A stretch of 64,000 nt of DNA. It comes from Lichenicola sp964248625. GTDB taxonomy: Bacteria > Pseudomonadota > Alphaproteobacteria > Acetobacterales > Acetobacteraceae. This document shows positions 54,254 to 62,389 of the stretch, one piece after another. Position 1 is the first letter of the stretch. Every line of letters starts with the position of its first letter. The translations under genes and the position numbers were made by a program. The stretch spans positions 1 to 64,000 of the forward strand of contig CAXTZG010000008.1 of assembly GCA_964248625.1 (NCBI GenBank), in the 5' to 3' direction. The notes under the pieces are model-generated. The model searched no databases. It saw nothing but the letters and a program-made list of their open reading frames with translations, and was not told where the DNA came from.

Positions 54254-54545
54254 TGCCGCGCAAGCCGCCCCGGGCCCGCCCGGCCCAGCCCGGCCTGGTC
54301 AAGCCCAGCCTGGTCAAGAGAAGCCTGGTCAAGAGAAGCCTGTCGCTGTCCGGCCACCGCACCAGCNNNNNNNNNNGGCGCTGGAGCCGGAGTTCTGGGC
54401 AGTTCTCGAGGCCCTGGCCGCCGGACGCGGCCAGAGCCTGATCGCCCTGGTCGCGGCCGAGGATGCCGCGCGCGATCCCGCGCGCAGCCTCGCCTCGTCG
54501 CTGCGTGTCCTGGCGCTGAACCGGCACGGCGAGGTGCCGCGATGA
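54253..54545 (+). CDS. ribbon-helix-helix domain protein, interrupted by Ns
   Basis: Starts at ATG 54253, overlapping the queG stop. The N-terminal part reads LVKRSLSLSGHRTS, and after the ten Ns another frame continues with LEPEFWAVLEALAAGRGQSL and ends RSLASSLRVLALNRHG, TGA 54543-54545. Together this is the RHH_4 domain: the usual text is GHRTS-Val-Ser-Leu-GluProGluPheTrp. Restoring the frame needs a gap of 3n+2 bases, most likely two, so the ten Ns are a placeholder. RHH proteins are DNA-binding dimers. A 15-base tandem repeat expands the N-terminus. Target unknown. Confidence 0.82.
54294..54338 (+). repeat. three tandem 15-base units in the RHH gene
   Basis: Units at 54294-54308, 54309-54323 and 54324-54338 are CCTGGTCAAG followed by CCCAG, AGAAG and AGAAG. 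The last two are identical. They encode repeated Leu-Val-Lys-(Pro/Arg)-Ser blocks before the domain, where relatives normally have one or two. Being a multiple of three, copy changes would keep the frame. Confidence 0.85.
54367..54376. other. run of ten Ns inside the RHH gene
   Basis: Ten undetermined bases fall between the codons for His-Arg-Thr-Ser and Ala-Leu-Glu-Pro-Glu. Ten bases would break the domain frame, while two missing bases would restore the family sequence, so the length shown is probably not real here. Confidence 0.95.
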
Positions 54546-54669
54546 GCGGACTGCAGGAAATCGTCGCCGCCCGGCGATGACGCCGCAGCGGTTAACCGTC
54601 TGTTAACCCGCCGCAGCCACAGTCCACCTCGGCACCAACATGGGGCCGACCAGCCGAGGAAGAACTCCG

Positions 54670-54852
54670 ATGAACGCGATCAGCCTCAATGCCCACGTCG
54701 ATGGCCAGACCCAGCCCGTCAGCCCGCTGCTGCTCTCGCACCAGCTCCTGTCGCTCGCCGAGGAGGCGCACCGTGCCGGCCTGCCGCAAAGCGCCACCCG
54801 CCTGCTCCGCCTGGCGCACAGCGTCTGCAACGACCGTCCGCGCCGTCGCTGA
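54670..54852 (+). CDS. 60-residue conserved-looking hypothetical protein
   Basis: ATG 54670 has GAGGAAG upstream. The protein is mostly helical and soluble, with an amphipathic pattern LLLSHQLLSLAEEAHRAG and SATRLLRLAHSVCNDR. It looks like a short helical hairpin that could dimerise. I do not recognise a named family, although the style matches short alphaproteobacterial proteins of unknown function. It is preceded by a short AT-richer spacer with two TTAAC motifs (54591-54608), a plausible promoter region. Confidence 0.65.
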   Translation: MNAISLNAHVDGQTQPVSPLLLSHQLLSLAEEAHRAGLPQSATRLLRLAHSVCNDRPRRR

Positions 54853-54964
54853 GCCGGCCGCGCCGCCGCAAACCGAGTTCCTGCCGAACCCGACGCAAAC
54901 CCTGCCCGTCTTTGCCGTTGAAGCCTTGAGCCCGACCAGCGCGGGCGTGTGATACAGGCAGGGC

Positions 54965-55807
54965 ATGGCGATCTGGGGCAAGCTGTTCGGTGGTGTGACG
55001 GGCTTCGCGATGGGTGGGCCGATCGGCGCCATGGTCGGCACCGCTCTCGGCCATGCTGCCGACCGCGGCGCGCTGCTGGACCCTCCCGCCGGCAGCTGGG
55101 GACCCTGGGGCGGCAACGGCTTCCTTGGCGGCGAGCCCCGCACCCGCCCGGCAGCCGACCCGAACGGCGCCGCCCTTCGCCTCGCGGTGAAGATGGCGGC
55201 CGTGACCGGCAAGCGCGACCAGCTGTTCGCGATCGTGGTGGTGGTGCTGTCGGCCAAGCTCGCCAAGTGCGACGGGCCGGTGAACCGCCAGGAGATCGAC
55301 AGCTTCAAGCGCTCGTTCCGCATCCCAACCGAATCGACCCGCGAGATCGGCCGGCTGTTCGACCAGGCGCGCACCCGCACCGACGACTATCTGCCCTTCG
55401 CCGAGGAGCTCGGCCGGGCCTATGCCGACCAGACGCAGGTGCTGGAGGAGGTGCTGGCGGCGCTGTTCACCATCGGCCGCGCCGACGGCGTGCTGAGCCG
55501 TCCGGAGCTCGACTTCCTGGGCCGCGTGCATCGCGCCTTCGGCCTCCTCCCCGGCGCCTGGGACCGCGCCGAAACCGGGGCTGCCCGCCCGTCCGCCGAC
55601 GAGCCCGACGCCTATGCCGTGCTCGGCGTGCGCCGCAACGCCAGCGACGACGAGGTGCGCGCCACCTGGCGCCGGCTGATGCGCGAGATCCATCCGGATT
55701 CGCTGGCCGCCCGGGGCGCCAAGGCTTCCGAGATCGCCGGCTCCGCCGAGCGGGTGGCGCGCGTCAACGCGGCCTGGGACCGGATCAAGCGCGACAGGGG
55801 GTTATGA
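54965..55807 (+). CDS. DjlA-like co-chaperone (TerB plus J domain)
   Basis: Encodes 280 residues. A Gly-rich N-terminal hydrophobic segment (GKLFGGVTGFAMGGPIGAMVGTALGHAAD) may insert in or rest on the inner membrane. A TerB-like all-helical domain spans about 75-195 (VVVVLSAKLAKCDGPVNRQEID, FTIGRADGVLSRPELDFL). A C-terminal J domain has DAYAVLGVRRNASDDEVRATWR and the HPD motif (EIHPDS) that stimulates DnaK. This is the DjlA layout. Its stop overlaps the amidase start (ATGA). Confidence 0.9.
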   Translation: MAIWGKLFGGVTGFAMGGPIGAMVGTALGHAADRGALLDPPAGSWGPWGGNGFLGGEPRTRPAADPNGAALRLAVKMAAVTGKRDQLFAIVVVVLSAKLAKCDGPVNRQEIDSFKRSFRIPTESTREIGRLFDQARTRTDDYLPFAEELGRAYADQTQVLEEVLAALFTIGRADGVLSRPELDFLGRVHRAFGLLPGAWDRAETGAARPSADEPDAYAVLGVRRNASDDEVRATWRRLMREIHPDSLAARGAKASEIAGSAERVARVNAAWDRIKRDRGL

Positions 55808-56538
55808 GCATGGACAGCCCGATCCTGGAGCTGGCGAGCCCGAACTGCCGCGAGCGCGATCCGGGCTCGATCGTCGACACGCTGGTGCTGCATTATACCG
55901 GCATGCAGACCGGCCAGGCGGCGATCGACCGGCTGCGCGACCCGCAGGCGCAGGTCTCCTCGCACTACGTGGTCGAGGAGGATGGCCGCATCGTCAGGCT
56001 GGTGCCGGAACAGCTTCGGGCGGCGCATGCCGGCATCTCGTTCTGGCGCGGCCGATCCATGCTGAACGACAGCTCGATCGGCATCGAGATCGTCAATCCC
56101 GGTCATGAATGGGGCTACCGGCCGTTCCCCGCCGCACAGATCGACGCGGTGCGCCGGCTGTGCCTCGCCATCCTGTCCCGGCATGCCGTCCCGCCGATCA
56201 ACGTGGTGGCGCACAGCGACATCGCCCCCGACCGCAAGCAGGATCCGGGCGAGCTGTTCCCGTGGGCGGCCCTCGCGCAAGCCGGCATCGGCCTCTACCC
56301 GGACGACGTGCCGGACAGCGGCACCGGCGACGTGCTGAGCGAGGCGTCGGCGCTGGCGCCCGTCCGCGCCGCGCTGCGCCGCATCGGCTATGGTCCGGCG
56401 CCGGAAGGCGGCATGGACGAGGCGCTCGGCCAGGTGCTGACGGCGTTCCAGCGGCATTGGCGGCCGGAGGCGGTGACCGGGCTCGCCGATGCCGGCACGC
56501 GCGACCGCATCGCAGCCGTCGCGGCACTCGCGGCATGA
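55804..56538 (+). CDS. N-acetylmuramoyl-L-alanine amidase (AmiD/AmpD type)
   Basis: Encodes 244 residues. The amidase_2 domain (about 10-160) has zinc ligands in LVLHYTG and VVAHSDIAPDRKQDPG, and the catalytic Glu in SIGIEIVNPGHEWGY. A C-terminal peptidoglycan-binding-like helical domain (about 180-240; VRAALRRIGYG, VLTAFQRHWRPE) follows. There is no signal peptide, so it should act on recycled anhydromuropeptides in the cytoplasm unless exported another way. It overlaps both the djlA-like and the GH63-like genes. Confidence 0.9.
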   Translation: MSMDSPILELASPNCRERDPGSIVDTLVLHYTGMQTGQAAIDRLRDPQAQVSSHYVVEEDGRIVRLVPEQLRAAHAGISFWRGRSMLNDSSIGIEIVNPGHEWGYRPFPAAQIDAVRRLCLAILSRHAVPPINVVAHSDIAPDRKQDPGELFPWAALAQAGIGLYPDDVPDSGTGDVLSEASALAPVRAALRRIGYGPAPEGGMDEALGQVLTAFQRHWRPEAVTGLADAGTRDRIAAVAALAA

Positions 56539-59213
56539 GTGCCGCGCGCGACGCGGAACCCGGTCCCGACATCCTGGCCACGGCCGAAGGCAGGCGGCTG
56601 CTCGCTGCCCGGATCGACGGCGCCTGGAAGAACTGGGGCCCTTACCTCAGCGACCGGCAATGGGGCACGGTGCGCGAGGATTACAGCGCCGACGGCGATG
56701 CCTGGCGCTACCTGCCGCACGACCAGGCGCGCTCGCGCGCCTATCGCTGGGGCGAGGACGCGATCGCCGGGTATGGCGAGGCGCATCTGCGCTGGTGCCT
56801 GGGGGTGGCGCTGTGGAACGGCCAGGACCCGATCCTCAAGGAGCGGCTGTTCGGCCTGACCAACCAGGAAGGCAACCACGGCGAGGACGTCAAGGAGCTC
56901 TACTACCACCTCGACAACACGCCGACCCACTCCTACGCCCGGATGCTCTACAAGTATCCGCAGCGCGCCTACCCGTACGACGATCTGGTGCGCGAGAACG
57001 CCAGGCGCGGCCAGGACCAGCCGGAATACGAGCTGCTCGATACCGGCATCCTCGACGAGAACCGCTATTTCGACGTGTTCGTCGAGTATGCCAAGGCGGC
57101 CGCCGACGACATCCTGATGCGGGTCCGGGTGGTCAATCGCGGGCCGGAGCCGGCGTCGCTTTCCCTGCTGCCGCAGCTCTGGGCGCGCAACGTCTGGTCG
57201 TGGTCCGGCAAGAACGCCAGGCCGTCGCTGCGCGCCATATCCGACACCGAGGTCGCGGCCACGCACGCGCTGCTGCCGGAGATGCGGCTGTCGGTGGAAG
57301 CCGGCGCCACCCTGCTGTTCTGCGACAACGACACCAACACCCGACGCCTCTACAACCAGGACGCGGCCGGCTTCTTCAAGGACGGGATCAACGACCACGT
57401 GGTCGGCGGCGACGTGGCCGCGGTCAATCCGGCCCGCACCGGCACCAAGTGCGCCGCCCTGCACAGGCTGGAGATCCCTGCAGGCGGCGAGCGCATCGTT
57501 CGCCTGCGCTTCCGGACGCTCGGGCCCGATGCCGTGGACCCGTTTGCCGGCTTCGATGCCGTGGTCGAGGAGCGGCGACAGGAGGCCGACGCCTTCTACG
57601 CCGTGCTGCAGCAGCCGACCGCGGATGCCGACACCCGGCTGGTGCAGCGCCAGGCGCTCGCCGGCATGCTGTGGTCCAAGCAGTTCTATGCCTACGACGT
57701 GCATCGCTGGCTGCAGGGCGATCCGGCGGAGCCGCCGCCGCCCGCTTCGCGGCTCGCCATGCGCAATGCCGACTGGGACCACTTCAACGCCGCCTGCATC
57801 ATCTCGATGCCCGACAAGTGGGAGTATCCCTGGTTCGCGTCCTGGGACCTCGCCCTGCACACCGTGGTGCTGGCGCTGGTCGATCCGGACTTCGCCAAGG
57901 ACCAGGTGCTGCTGCTGACGCGGGAAGGCTTCATGCACCCGAACGCCGCGATGCCGGCCTACGAGTGGTCGTTCAGCGACGCCAACCCGCCGCTGCATGC
58001 CTGGGCGGCCTGGCGGGTGTTCGAGACCGACCGCCAGCTCAACGGGCGGCCGGACCACGACTTCCTCAAGCGCGTCTTCAACAAGCTGTCGATGAACTTC
58101 ACCTGGTGGGTGAACCGCAAGGACGAGCACGGCCGCAACATCTTCCAGGGCGGCTTCCTGGGGCTCGACAACATCGCCATCTTCGACCGCTCGGCGCCGC
58201 TGCCGACCGGCGGCACGCTGTCGCAGTCGGACGGCACCGCCTGGATGGCGATGTACGCGCTGTCGATGCTGCGGCTGTCCATCGAGCTGGCGCTGCAGGA
58301 CCCCGTCTACGAGGACGTCGCCACCAAGTTCTTCGAGCATTTCCTGCTGATCGCCGGCGCCGACGGCAATGCGCTGTGGGACGAGCAGGACAGCTTCTTC
58401 TACGACACGCTGTCGCTGCCGGACGGCCGGCGGATCCCGCTGCGCGCGCGCTCGATGGTCGGGCTGATCCCGCTCTTCGCGGTGATCGTGCTCCGGCAGG
58501 ACGAGATCGCCCGGCTGCCGGCCTTCGCAGGCCGCATGCGCTGGTTCCTGCACCATCGGCCGGACCTCGCCGAGCTCGTTTCCAGCTGGGACCGCGTCGG
58601 CCAGGGCGGCACCATGCTGCTCTCGATCCTGCGCACCCACCGCATGACCTGCACGCTCGGCCGCATGCTGGACCAGAGCGAGTTCCTGTCGCCCGGCGGG
58701 ATCCGCGCCGTGTCCAAGGCGCATGAGGCCGCACCCTACCGGTTCGAGTGGGACGGCCGCTCGTTCGAGCTCGCCTATTCGCCGGCCGAAAGCCGGTCGC
58801 GCCTGTTCGGCGGCAACTCGAACTGGCGCGGGCCGGTCTGGATGCCGGTCAACTACCTGCTGATCGAGAGCCTGCTGCGGCTGCACCAGTATTATGGCGA
58901 CGGCTACCGGATCGCCTGCCCGACCGGCTCGAACACGCAGGCGACGCTGGGCGAGATCGCAGGCGAGCTCAGTCACCGGCTGATCGGGCTGTTCACGCGC
59001 GGCGCCGACGGCCGCAGGCCGGTGCATGGCGACGTGGCGCTGCTGCAGCAGAACGCCGACTTCCGCGACCTGCTGCTGTTCTACGAATATTACGACGGCG
59101 ACACCGGCCGCGGCGTCGGCGCCTCGCACCAGACCGGCTGGTCGGGACTGGTGGCGCTGCTGATCCACAATCTCGGCTGGAACGGACCGCAGGCGGTTCC
59201 GGCGACGCGTTAA
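56535..59213 (+). CDS. GH63-like glucosidase (MGH1 family)
   Basis: Encodes 892 residues from ATG 56535, overlapping the amidase stop. No signal peptide is seen. The protein matches the large GH63/mannosyl-oligosaccharide-glucosidase-like group: WKNWGPYLSDRQWGTVREDYS at the start, an N-terminal beta domain, then an (alpha/alpha)6 barrel with KWEYPWFASWDLALHT, ANPPLHAWAAWRVFE, FQGGFLGLDNIAIFDRS, and SNWRGPVWMPVNYLLIESL. Acidic residues in WDLA, GLDN and the late YYDGDTGRG segment are candidates for catalysis. Bacterial members hydrolyse alpha-glucosides such as glucosylglycerate or mannosylglycerate. The substrate here is unknown. Confidence 0.9.
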   Translation: MSAARDAEPGPDILATAEGRRLLAARIDGAWKNWGPYLSDRQWGTVREDYSADGDAWRYLPHDQARSRAYRWGEDAIAGYGEAHLRWCLGVALWNGQDPILKERLFGLTNQEGNHGEDVKELYYHLDNTPTHSYARMLYKYPQRAYPYDDLVRENARRGQDQPEYELLDTGILDENRYFDVFVEYAKAAADDILMRVRVVNRGPEPASLSLLPQLWARNVWSWSGKNARPSLRAISDTEVAATHALLPEMRLSVEAGATLLFCDNDTNTRRLYNQDAAGFFKDGINDHVVGGDVAAVNPARTGTKCAALHRLEIPAGGERIVRLRFRTLGPDAVDPFAGFDAVVEERRQEADAFYAVLQQPTADADTRLVQRQALAGMLWSKQFYAYDVHRWLQGDPAEPPPPASRLAMRNADWDHFNAACIISMPDKWEYPWFASWDLALHTVVLALVDPDFAKDQVLLLTREGFMHPNAAMPAYEWSFSDANPPLHAWAAWRVFETDRQLNGRPDHDFLKRVFNKLSMNFTWWVNRKDEHGRNIFQGGFLGLDNIAIFDRSAPLPTGGTLSQSDGTAWMAMYALSMLRLSIELALQDPVYEDVATKFFEHFLLIAGADGNALWDEQDSFFYDTLSLPDGRRIPLRARSMVGLIPLFAVIVLRQDEIARLPAFAGRMRWFLHHRPDLAELVSSWDRVGQGGTMLLSILRTHRMTCTLGRMLDQSEFLSPGGIRAVSKAHEAAPYRFEWDGRSFELAYSPAESRSRLFGGNSNWRGPVWMPVNYLLIESLLRLHQYYGDGYRIACPTGSNTQATLGEIAGELSHRLIGLFTRGADGRRPVHGDVALLQQNADFRDLLLFYEYYDGDTGRGVGASHQTGWSGLVALLIHNLGWNGPQAVPATR

Positions 59214-59235
59214 CCGCCGGTCAAGGTTCCGGCGG
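59214..59235 (+). terminator. hairpin directly after the GH63-like gene
   Basis: CCGCCGG (59214-59220) and CCGGCGG (59229-59235) form a perfect 7-bp stem with an 8-base loop starting at the first base after the stop codon. No T-run follows, so it may stabilise the 3' end rather than terminate alone. Confidence 0.45.
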
Positions 59236-59277
59236 GTATGATCGCCCGTCTCGTCACAGCAACCGGATCATCGGCTC

Positions 59278-59580
59278 ATGAGCGTCAGCATCAGCCCGGT
59301 TTCCCCTGCGGTCGCCCTGCGATCCGTGAGCGCGTCCAGCGCCGCCAGTCCAGCCAGCGTGGCACCTGCCGCGTCGGGCGCATCCGCATCTGGCGGCAGC
59401 AGCGCGTCGAGCGACACCACCAGCGTTTCCACCAACGCCGACGGTTCCGTCACCACCACCGTGACCGACGCCAAGGGCAACGTGGTCTCGGTCAGCACCG
59501 TGTCCGGCAGCGACAGCGGCAGCGCCGCCTCGGCGCTTTCCGACAGCCCGCCGGGAAGCCTGCTCAACATGCAGGCCTGA
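59278..59580 (+). CDS. Ser/Ala/Thr-rich 100-residue hypothetical protein
   Basis: Encodes 100 residues dominated by Ser, Ala, Thr and Gly, with the only ordered-looking part TNADGSVTTTVTDAKGNVVSVS in the middle, which reads as a two-stranded hairpin. There is no typical signal peptide. Such low-complexity proteins occur across alphaproteobacteria, sometimes as type I-secreted or flagellar-associated proteins. Coding is plausible because the frame keeps a clear amino-acid bias, but function is unknown. It is convergent with metF, 9 bases away. Confidence 0.6.
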   Translation: MSVSISPVSPAVALRSVSASSAASPASVAPAASGASASGGSSASSDTTSVSTNADGSVTTTVTDAKGNVVSVSTVSGSDSGSAASALSDSPPGSLLNMQA

Positions 59581-59589
59581 TCGGCGGCT

Positions 59590-60633
59590 TCAGCCCGCCG
59601 GTTCGGCGGCCGTGACCGGCCGCACCCCCAGGATGTGGGCGACCGCGTAGCTCAGGTCGGGACGGTTCAGCGTGTAGAAATGGAACTCGTCGACGCCGTT
59701 CGCCTGCAGCAGCCGCACCTGCTCGGCTGCCACCACGACGCCGATCATCCGGCGGGTTTCCGGGTCGCTCTCGGTGCCCGCGAACATCCCCTCGAGCCAG
59801 TCCGGCACCCGGGCGCCGCAGGATTCGGCAAAGCGCTTGGAGGGTCCGAAGTTCGACATCGGCATGATGCCCGGCACCACCGGGGCGGTGATGCCGACGG
59901 CGAGGCAGCGATCGATGAAGCGGAGATAGGTGTCGGCGTCGAAGAACAGCTGCGTGATCGCCCGGGTCGCCCCGGCATCGAGCTTGCGCTTGAGGTTGTC
60001 CAGGTCGGCATCGGCGCTCGCCGCCTCCGGATGCACTTCCGGATAGGCCGCCACCGAGATCTCGAAATCGGCGACCCGCTTCAGCCCCGCCACCAGCTCG
60101 GCCGCGCTGGCGTAGCCCTGCGCATGCGGCTCGAACCGGCCACCCTTCACCAGCGGATCGCCGCGCAGGGCGACGATGTGCCGCACTCCGCAATCCCAGT
60201 ACTGCCGGGCGACGTCGTCGACCTGGCCGCGGCTGGCGCCGACGCAGGTCAGGTGGGCGGCGGGCGTCAGCGCGGTCTCGCGCACCAGCCGCTCGACCGT
60301 GTCGTGGGTGCGCGCCTGGGTGGAGCCGCCGGCGCCGTAGGTCACCGACACGAAGCTCGGCCGCAGCGTCTCGAGCCGCCGGATGCAGGCCCAGAGCTGC
60401 TGCTCCAGCGCCTCGGTCTTGGGCGGGAAGAACTCGAACGACAGCACCGGCGGCACGCGGTCGGCGCTCGGCGCCGGCAGCCCTGCCACGCGCGGACCGG
60501 TCAGCCACCGTTCCAGCGGCGGCATGCCGTCGCGGACGGCACTGCGCCGCGCGTCCAGAACAGACGCGTGGCGCCCGCCGGTCTCGTGGAGCTGCCCGGA
60601 GCGCAGCGAGGTGTCGGCGTCTAGATCGATCAT
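59590..60633 (-). CDS. metF: MetF, 5,10-methylenetetrahydrofolate reductase
   Basis: Encodes 347 residues from ATG 60633 (GGGA upstream); ATG 60525 would give a more typical 311. The TIM-barrel flavoprotein motifs are LSFEFFPPKTEALE with the catalytic Glu, SVTYGAGGST, HLTCVGASR, ALRGDPLVKGG and QLFFDADTYLRFID. It reduces methylene-tetrahydrofolate to the methyl form for methionine synthesis, drawing on the same folate pool as ThyX at 38 kb. A short stretch of 266 bases upstream contains no SAM-riboswitch motif that I can recognise. Confidence 0.94.
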   Translation of the reverse strand: MIDLDADTSLRSGQLHETGGRHASVLDARRSAVRDGMPPLERWLTGPRVAGLPAPSADRVPPVLSFEFFPPKTEALEQQLWACIRRLETLRPSFVSVTYGAGGSTQARTHDTVERLVRETALTPAAHLTCVGASRGQVDDVARQYWDCGVRHIVALRGDPLVKGGRFEPHAQGYASAAELVAGLKRVADFEISVAAYPEVHPEAASADADLDNLKRKLDAGATRAITQLFFDADTYLRFIDRCLAVGITAPVVPGIMPMSNFGPSKRFAESCGARVPDWLEGMFAGTESDPETRRMIGVVVAAEQVRLLQANGVDEFHFYTLNRPDLSYAVAHILGVRPVTAAEPAG

Positions 60634-60899
60634 GCTGGTCCCGATCTGGTAGGCGGCGTCATGACGCGCAAGGCTCAGGCGCTCCGCCGGTGGCGGACGC
60701 CGGAACCGCCGCGATCCTATGGCACCGGCGTCACACGGGGCAACGTCGGCCTGCAGCCCGCGACGCTGCGGGATTGCGCCCGGCCGAACCCATGTTAGAC
60801 AGATCGGTCAGCGGGTTCTGGAAGGCCGAGGAGGCCGTCGCCAGAAGCTGCGCGCCTGGGATCTCGAGCCCGGCGACACAGGCGAGCCGAGGTTCAAGA

Positions 60900-61682
60900 A
60901 TGCGTCCTGAGCAGCGCCGTTTCCGCCGGGCGGGGTCGACCGCTCTTGTCTGCCTGCTGGCCTGCCTGTCGCTGTCGGGATGCGCGTCGCGACCGAGCGA
61001 TCCGGCCGGAGTCGCGGAAGCCGACCAGGCCCGCGACCCGTTCGAGCCGACCAACCGCTTCTTCTACCGCGTCAGCGACACGGTCGATGCCTACACGCTG
61101 CGGCCGGTGGCGCAGGGCTATGTCTGGGCGGTGCCGCTGCCGGCGCGCAACGGCATCCACAACGCCTTGTCGAACTTCGCCTCGCCGGCGGTCTTCTTCA
61201 ACGACGTGTTCGAAACCAAGCCGCGCCGCGCCGGCGACACCTTTGTGCGCTTCGTGATCAACTCCACCGTCGGCATCGGCGGCCTTCTCGACGTGGCGAA
61301 GGGCTGGGGCTACCCGGCGCACGACGCCGATGCCGGCCTCACGCTGGCGAACTGGGGCGTGCCGGAAGGGCCCTACCTGTTCCTGCCGCTGCTCGGCCCG
61401 TCCAGCCCGCGCGCCGTGGCGGGCTTTGGCATCGACATCGGCCTGGCGCCCCTCACCTACGTCCCGCGCGGCTATGGGCTGCTGACCCTGAACTGGGCGC
61501 TCTACGGCATCGGCGTGGTCGATGCGCGCGCCCAGGTGCTGGGCGACCTCGACCAGCTGAAGAAGAATGCGCTAGACCCGTATGCGACGATACGCAGTCT
61601 CTACCGACAGCACCGCAGCGCCGAACTCCAGGCGATGCGCGACGACCACCGGATGACCGTTCCGGACTGGTACTCCCACTAA
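60900..61682 (+). CDS. mlaA: MlaA (VacJ) outer-membrane phospholipid lipoprotein
   Basis: Encodes 260 residues from ATG 60900. The lipobox is LSLSGC, so the mature protein is lipid-anchored at Cys. MlaA features are DPFEPTNRFFYRVSDTVD, the helical ring segment NALSNFASPAVFFNDVFETKP, and GVPEGPYLFLPLLGPSSPR. MlaA removes misplaced phospholipid from the outer leaflet and passes it to MlaC. mlaC follows 17 bases downstream, so the two form an operon. The inner-membrane MlaFEDB genes are not in this window. Confidence 0.95.
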   Translation: MRPEQRRFRRAGSTALVCLLACLSLSGCASRPSDPAGVAEADQARDPFEPTNRFFYRVSDTVDAYTLRPVAQGYVWAVPLPARNGIHNALSNFASPAVFFNDVFETKPRRAGDTFVRFVINSTVGIGGLLDVAKGWGYPAHDADAGLTLANWGVPEGPYLFLPLLGPSSPRAVAGFGIDIGLAPLTYVPRGYGLLTLNWALYGIGVVDARAQVLGDLDQLKKNALDPYATIRSLYRQHRSAELQAMRDDHRMTVPDWYSH

Positions 61683-61699
61683 ATCGGGGCAGGATCGCC

Positions 61700-62359
61700 A
61701 TGCTGAAGACCATCACACGCGGCCGCCCGGCTGCCTTCGCGCTTGCAGCGCTCCTGCCCGCCGCGACGGCTCTCGCAGGGCCGATGCTGGCACCGTTCGG
61801 GCTGACGCTCGTCTCGTCCGCCCGGGCGCAGTCGGCGGCCGCGGACACCGAGTTCGTGCGCACGCTCGGAACCAAGCTGACCAGCGTGGTGAACGGCTCC
61901 GGCGGAGCTGCGGACAAGAAGGCGCAGGTCCTCCCGCTGCTGAACCAGGACGTGGACGTGGACGGGATCGGCCGCTTCTGCCTCGGCCGCTTCTGGCGCA
62001 CCGCGACGCCCACGCAGCAGACCCGCTACCTGACCCTGTTCCATCAGGTGCTGGTCAACTCCATCACCGGCCATCTCGGCGACTACAAGGGCGTCAGCAT
62101 CGCCGTCGGCCAGGCGACCGCCGAGGACGGCAAGAGCACGGTGCCCACCGTCATCACCCGTCCAGGCCAGGCGACGGCCAACGTGCAGTGGGTGGTCAGC
62201 GACGCCAGCGGCTCGCCGAAGGTGGTGGACGTGGTCGCCGAGGGCGTCAGCCTCAGCATCACCCAGCGCAACGACTATTCAAGCTACCTCGCGCATAACG
62301 GCAACAACGTCGACGCGCTGCTGAACGCGCTGACCCGCCAAGTCTCGCGCGCCTCGTAG
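61700..62359 (+). CDS. mlaC: MlaC-type periplasmic phospholipid carrier
   Basis: Encodes 219 residues from ATG 61700, with AGGA six bases upstream. A signal peptide covers about 1-45 (AAFALAALLPAATALAG, then a second cut-like site at SARAQS). The mature domain matches the MlaC/Ttg2D fold: DVDGIGRFCLGRFWRTATPTQQTRY and VVDVVAEGVSLSITQRNDYSSYL. It carries phospholipid between MlaA and the inner-membrane Mla complex. A related paralogue, HpnM, works in hopanoid transport, so that is the main alternative; the partner mlaA favours MlaC. Confidence 0.92.
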   Translation: MLKTITRGRPAAFALAALLPAATALAGPMLAPFGLTLVSSARAQSAAADTEFVRTLGTKLTSVVNGSGGAADKKAQVLPLLNQDVDVDGIGRFCLGRFWRTATPTQQTRYLTLFHQVLVNSITGHLGDYKGVSIAVGQATAEDGKSTVPTVITRPGQATANVQWVVSDASGSPKVVDVVAEGVSLSITQRNDYSSYLAHNGNNVDALLNALTRQVSRAS

Positions 62360-62389
62360 CGCGCGGCGGTCGCCGGGCCCGTCCGCCCG

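Noticed and set aside
54542..54580. Twelve-codon ATG frame overlapping the RHH stop
   Set aside because: Too short and without its own support beyond the chance ATGA overlap.
60634..60899. Possible SAM-responsive riboswitch upstream of metF
   Set aside because: I could not find a SAM-I or SAM-II core motif or a pseudoknot-like arrangement; the spacer also serves as the mlaA promoter region.
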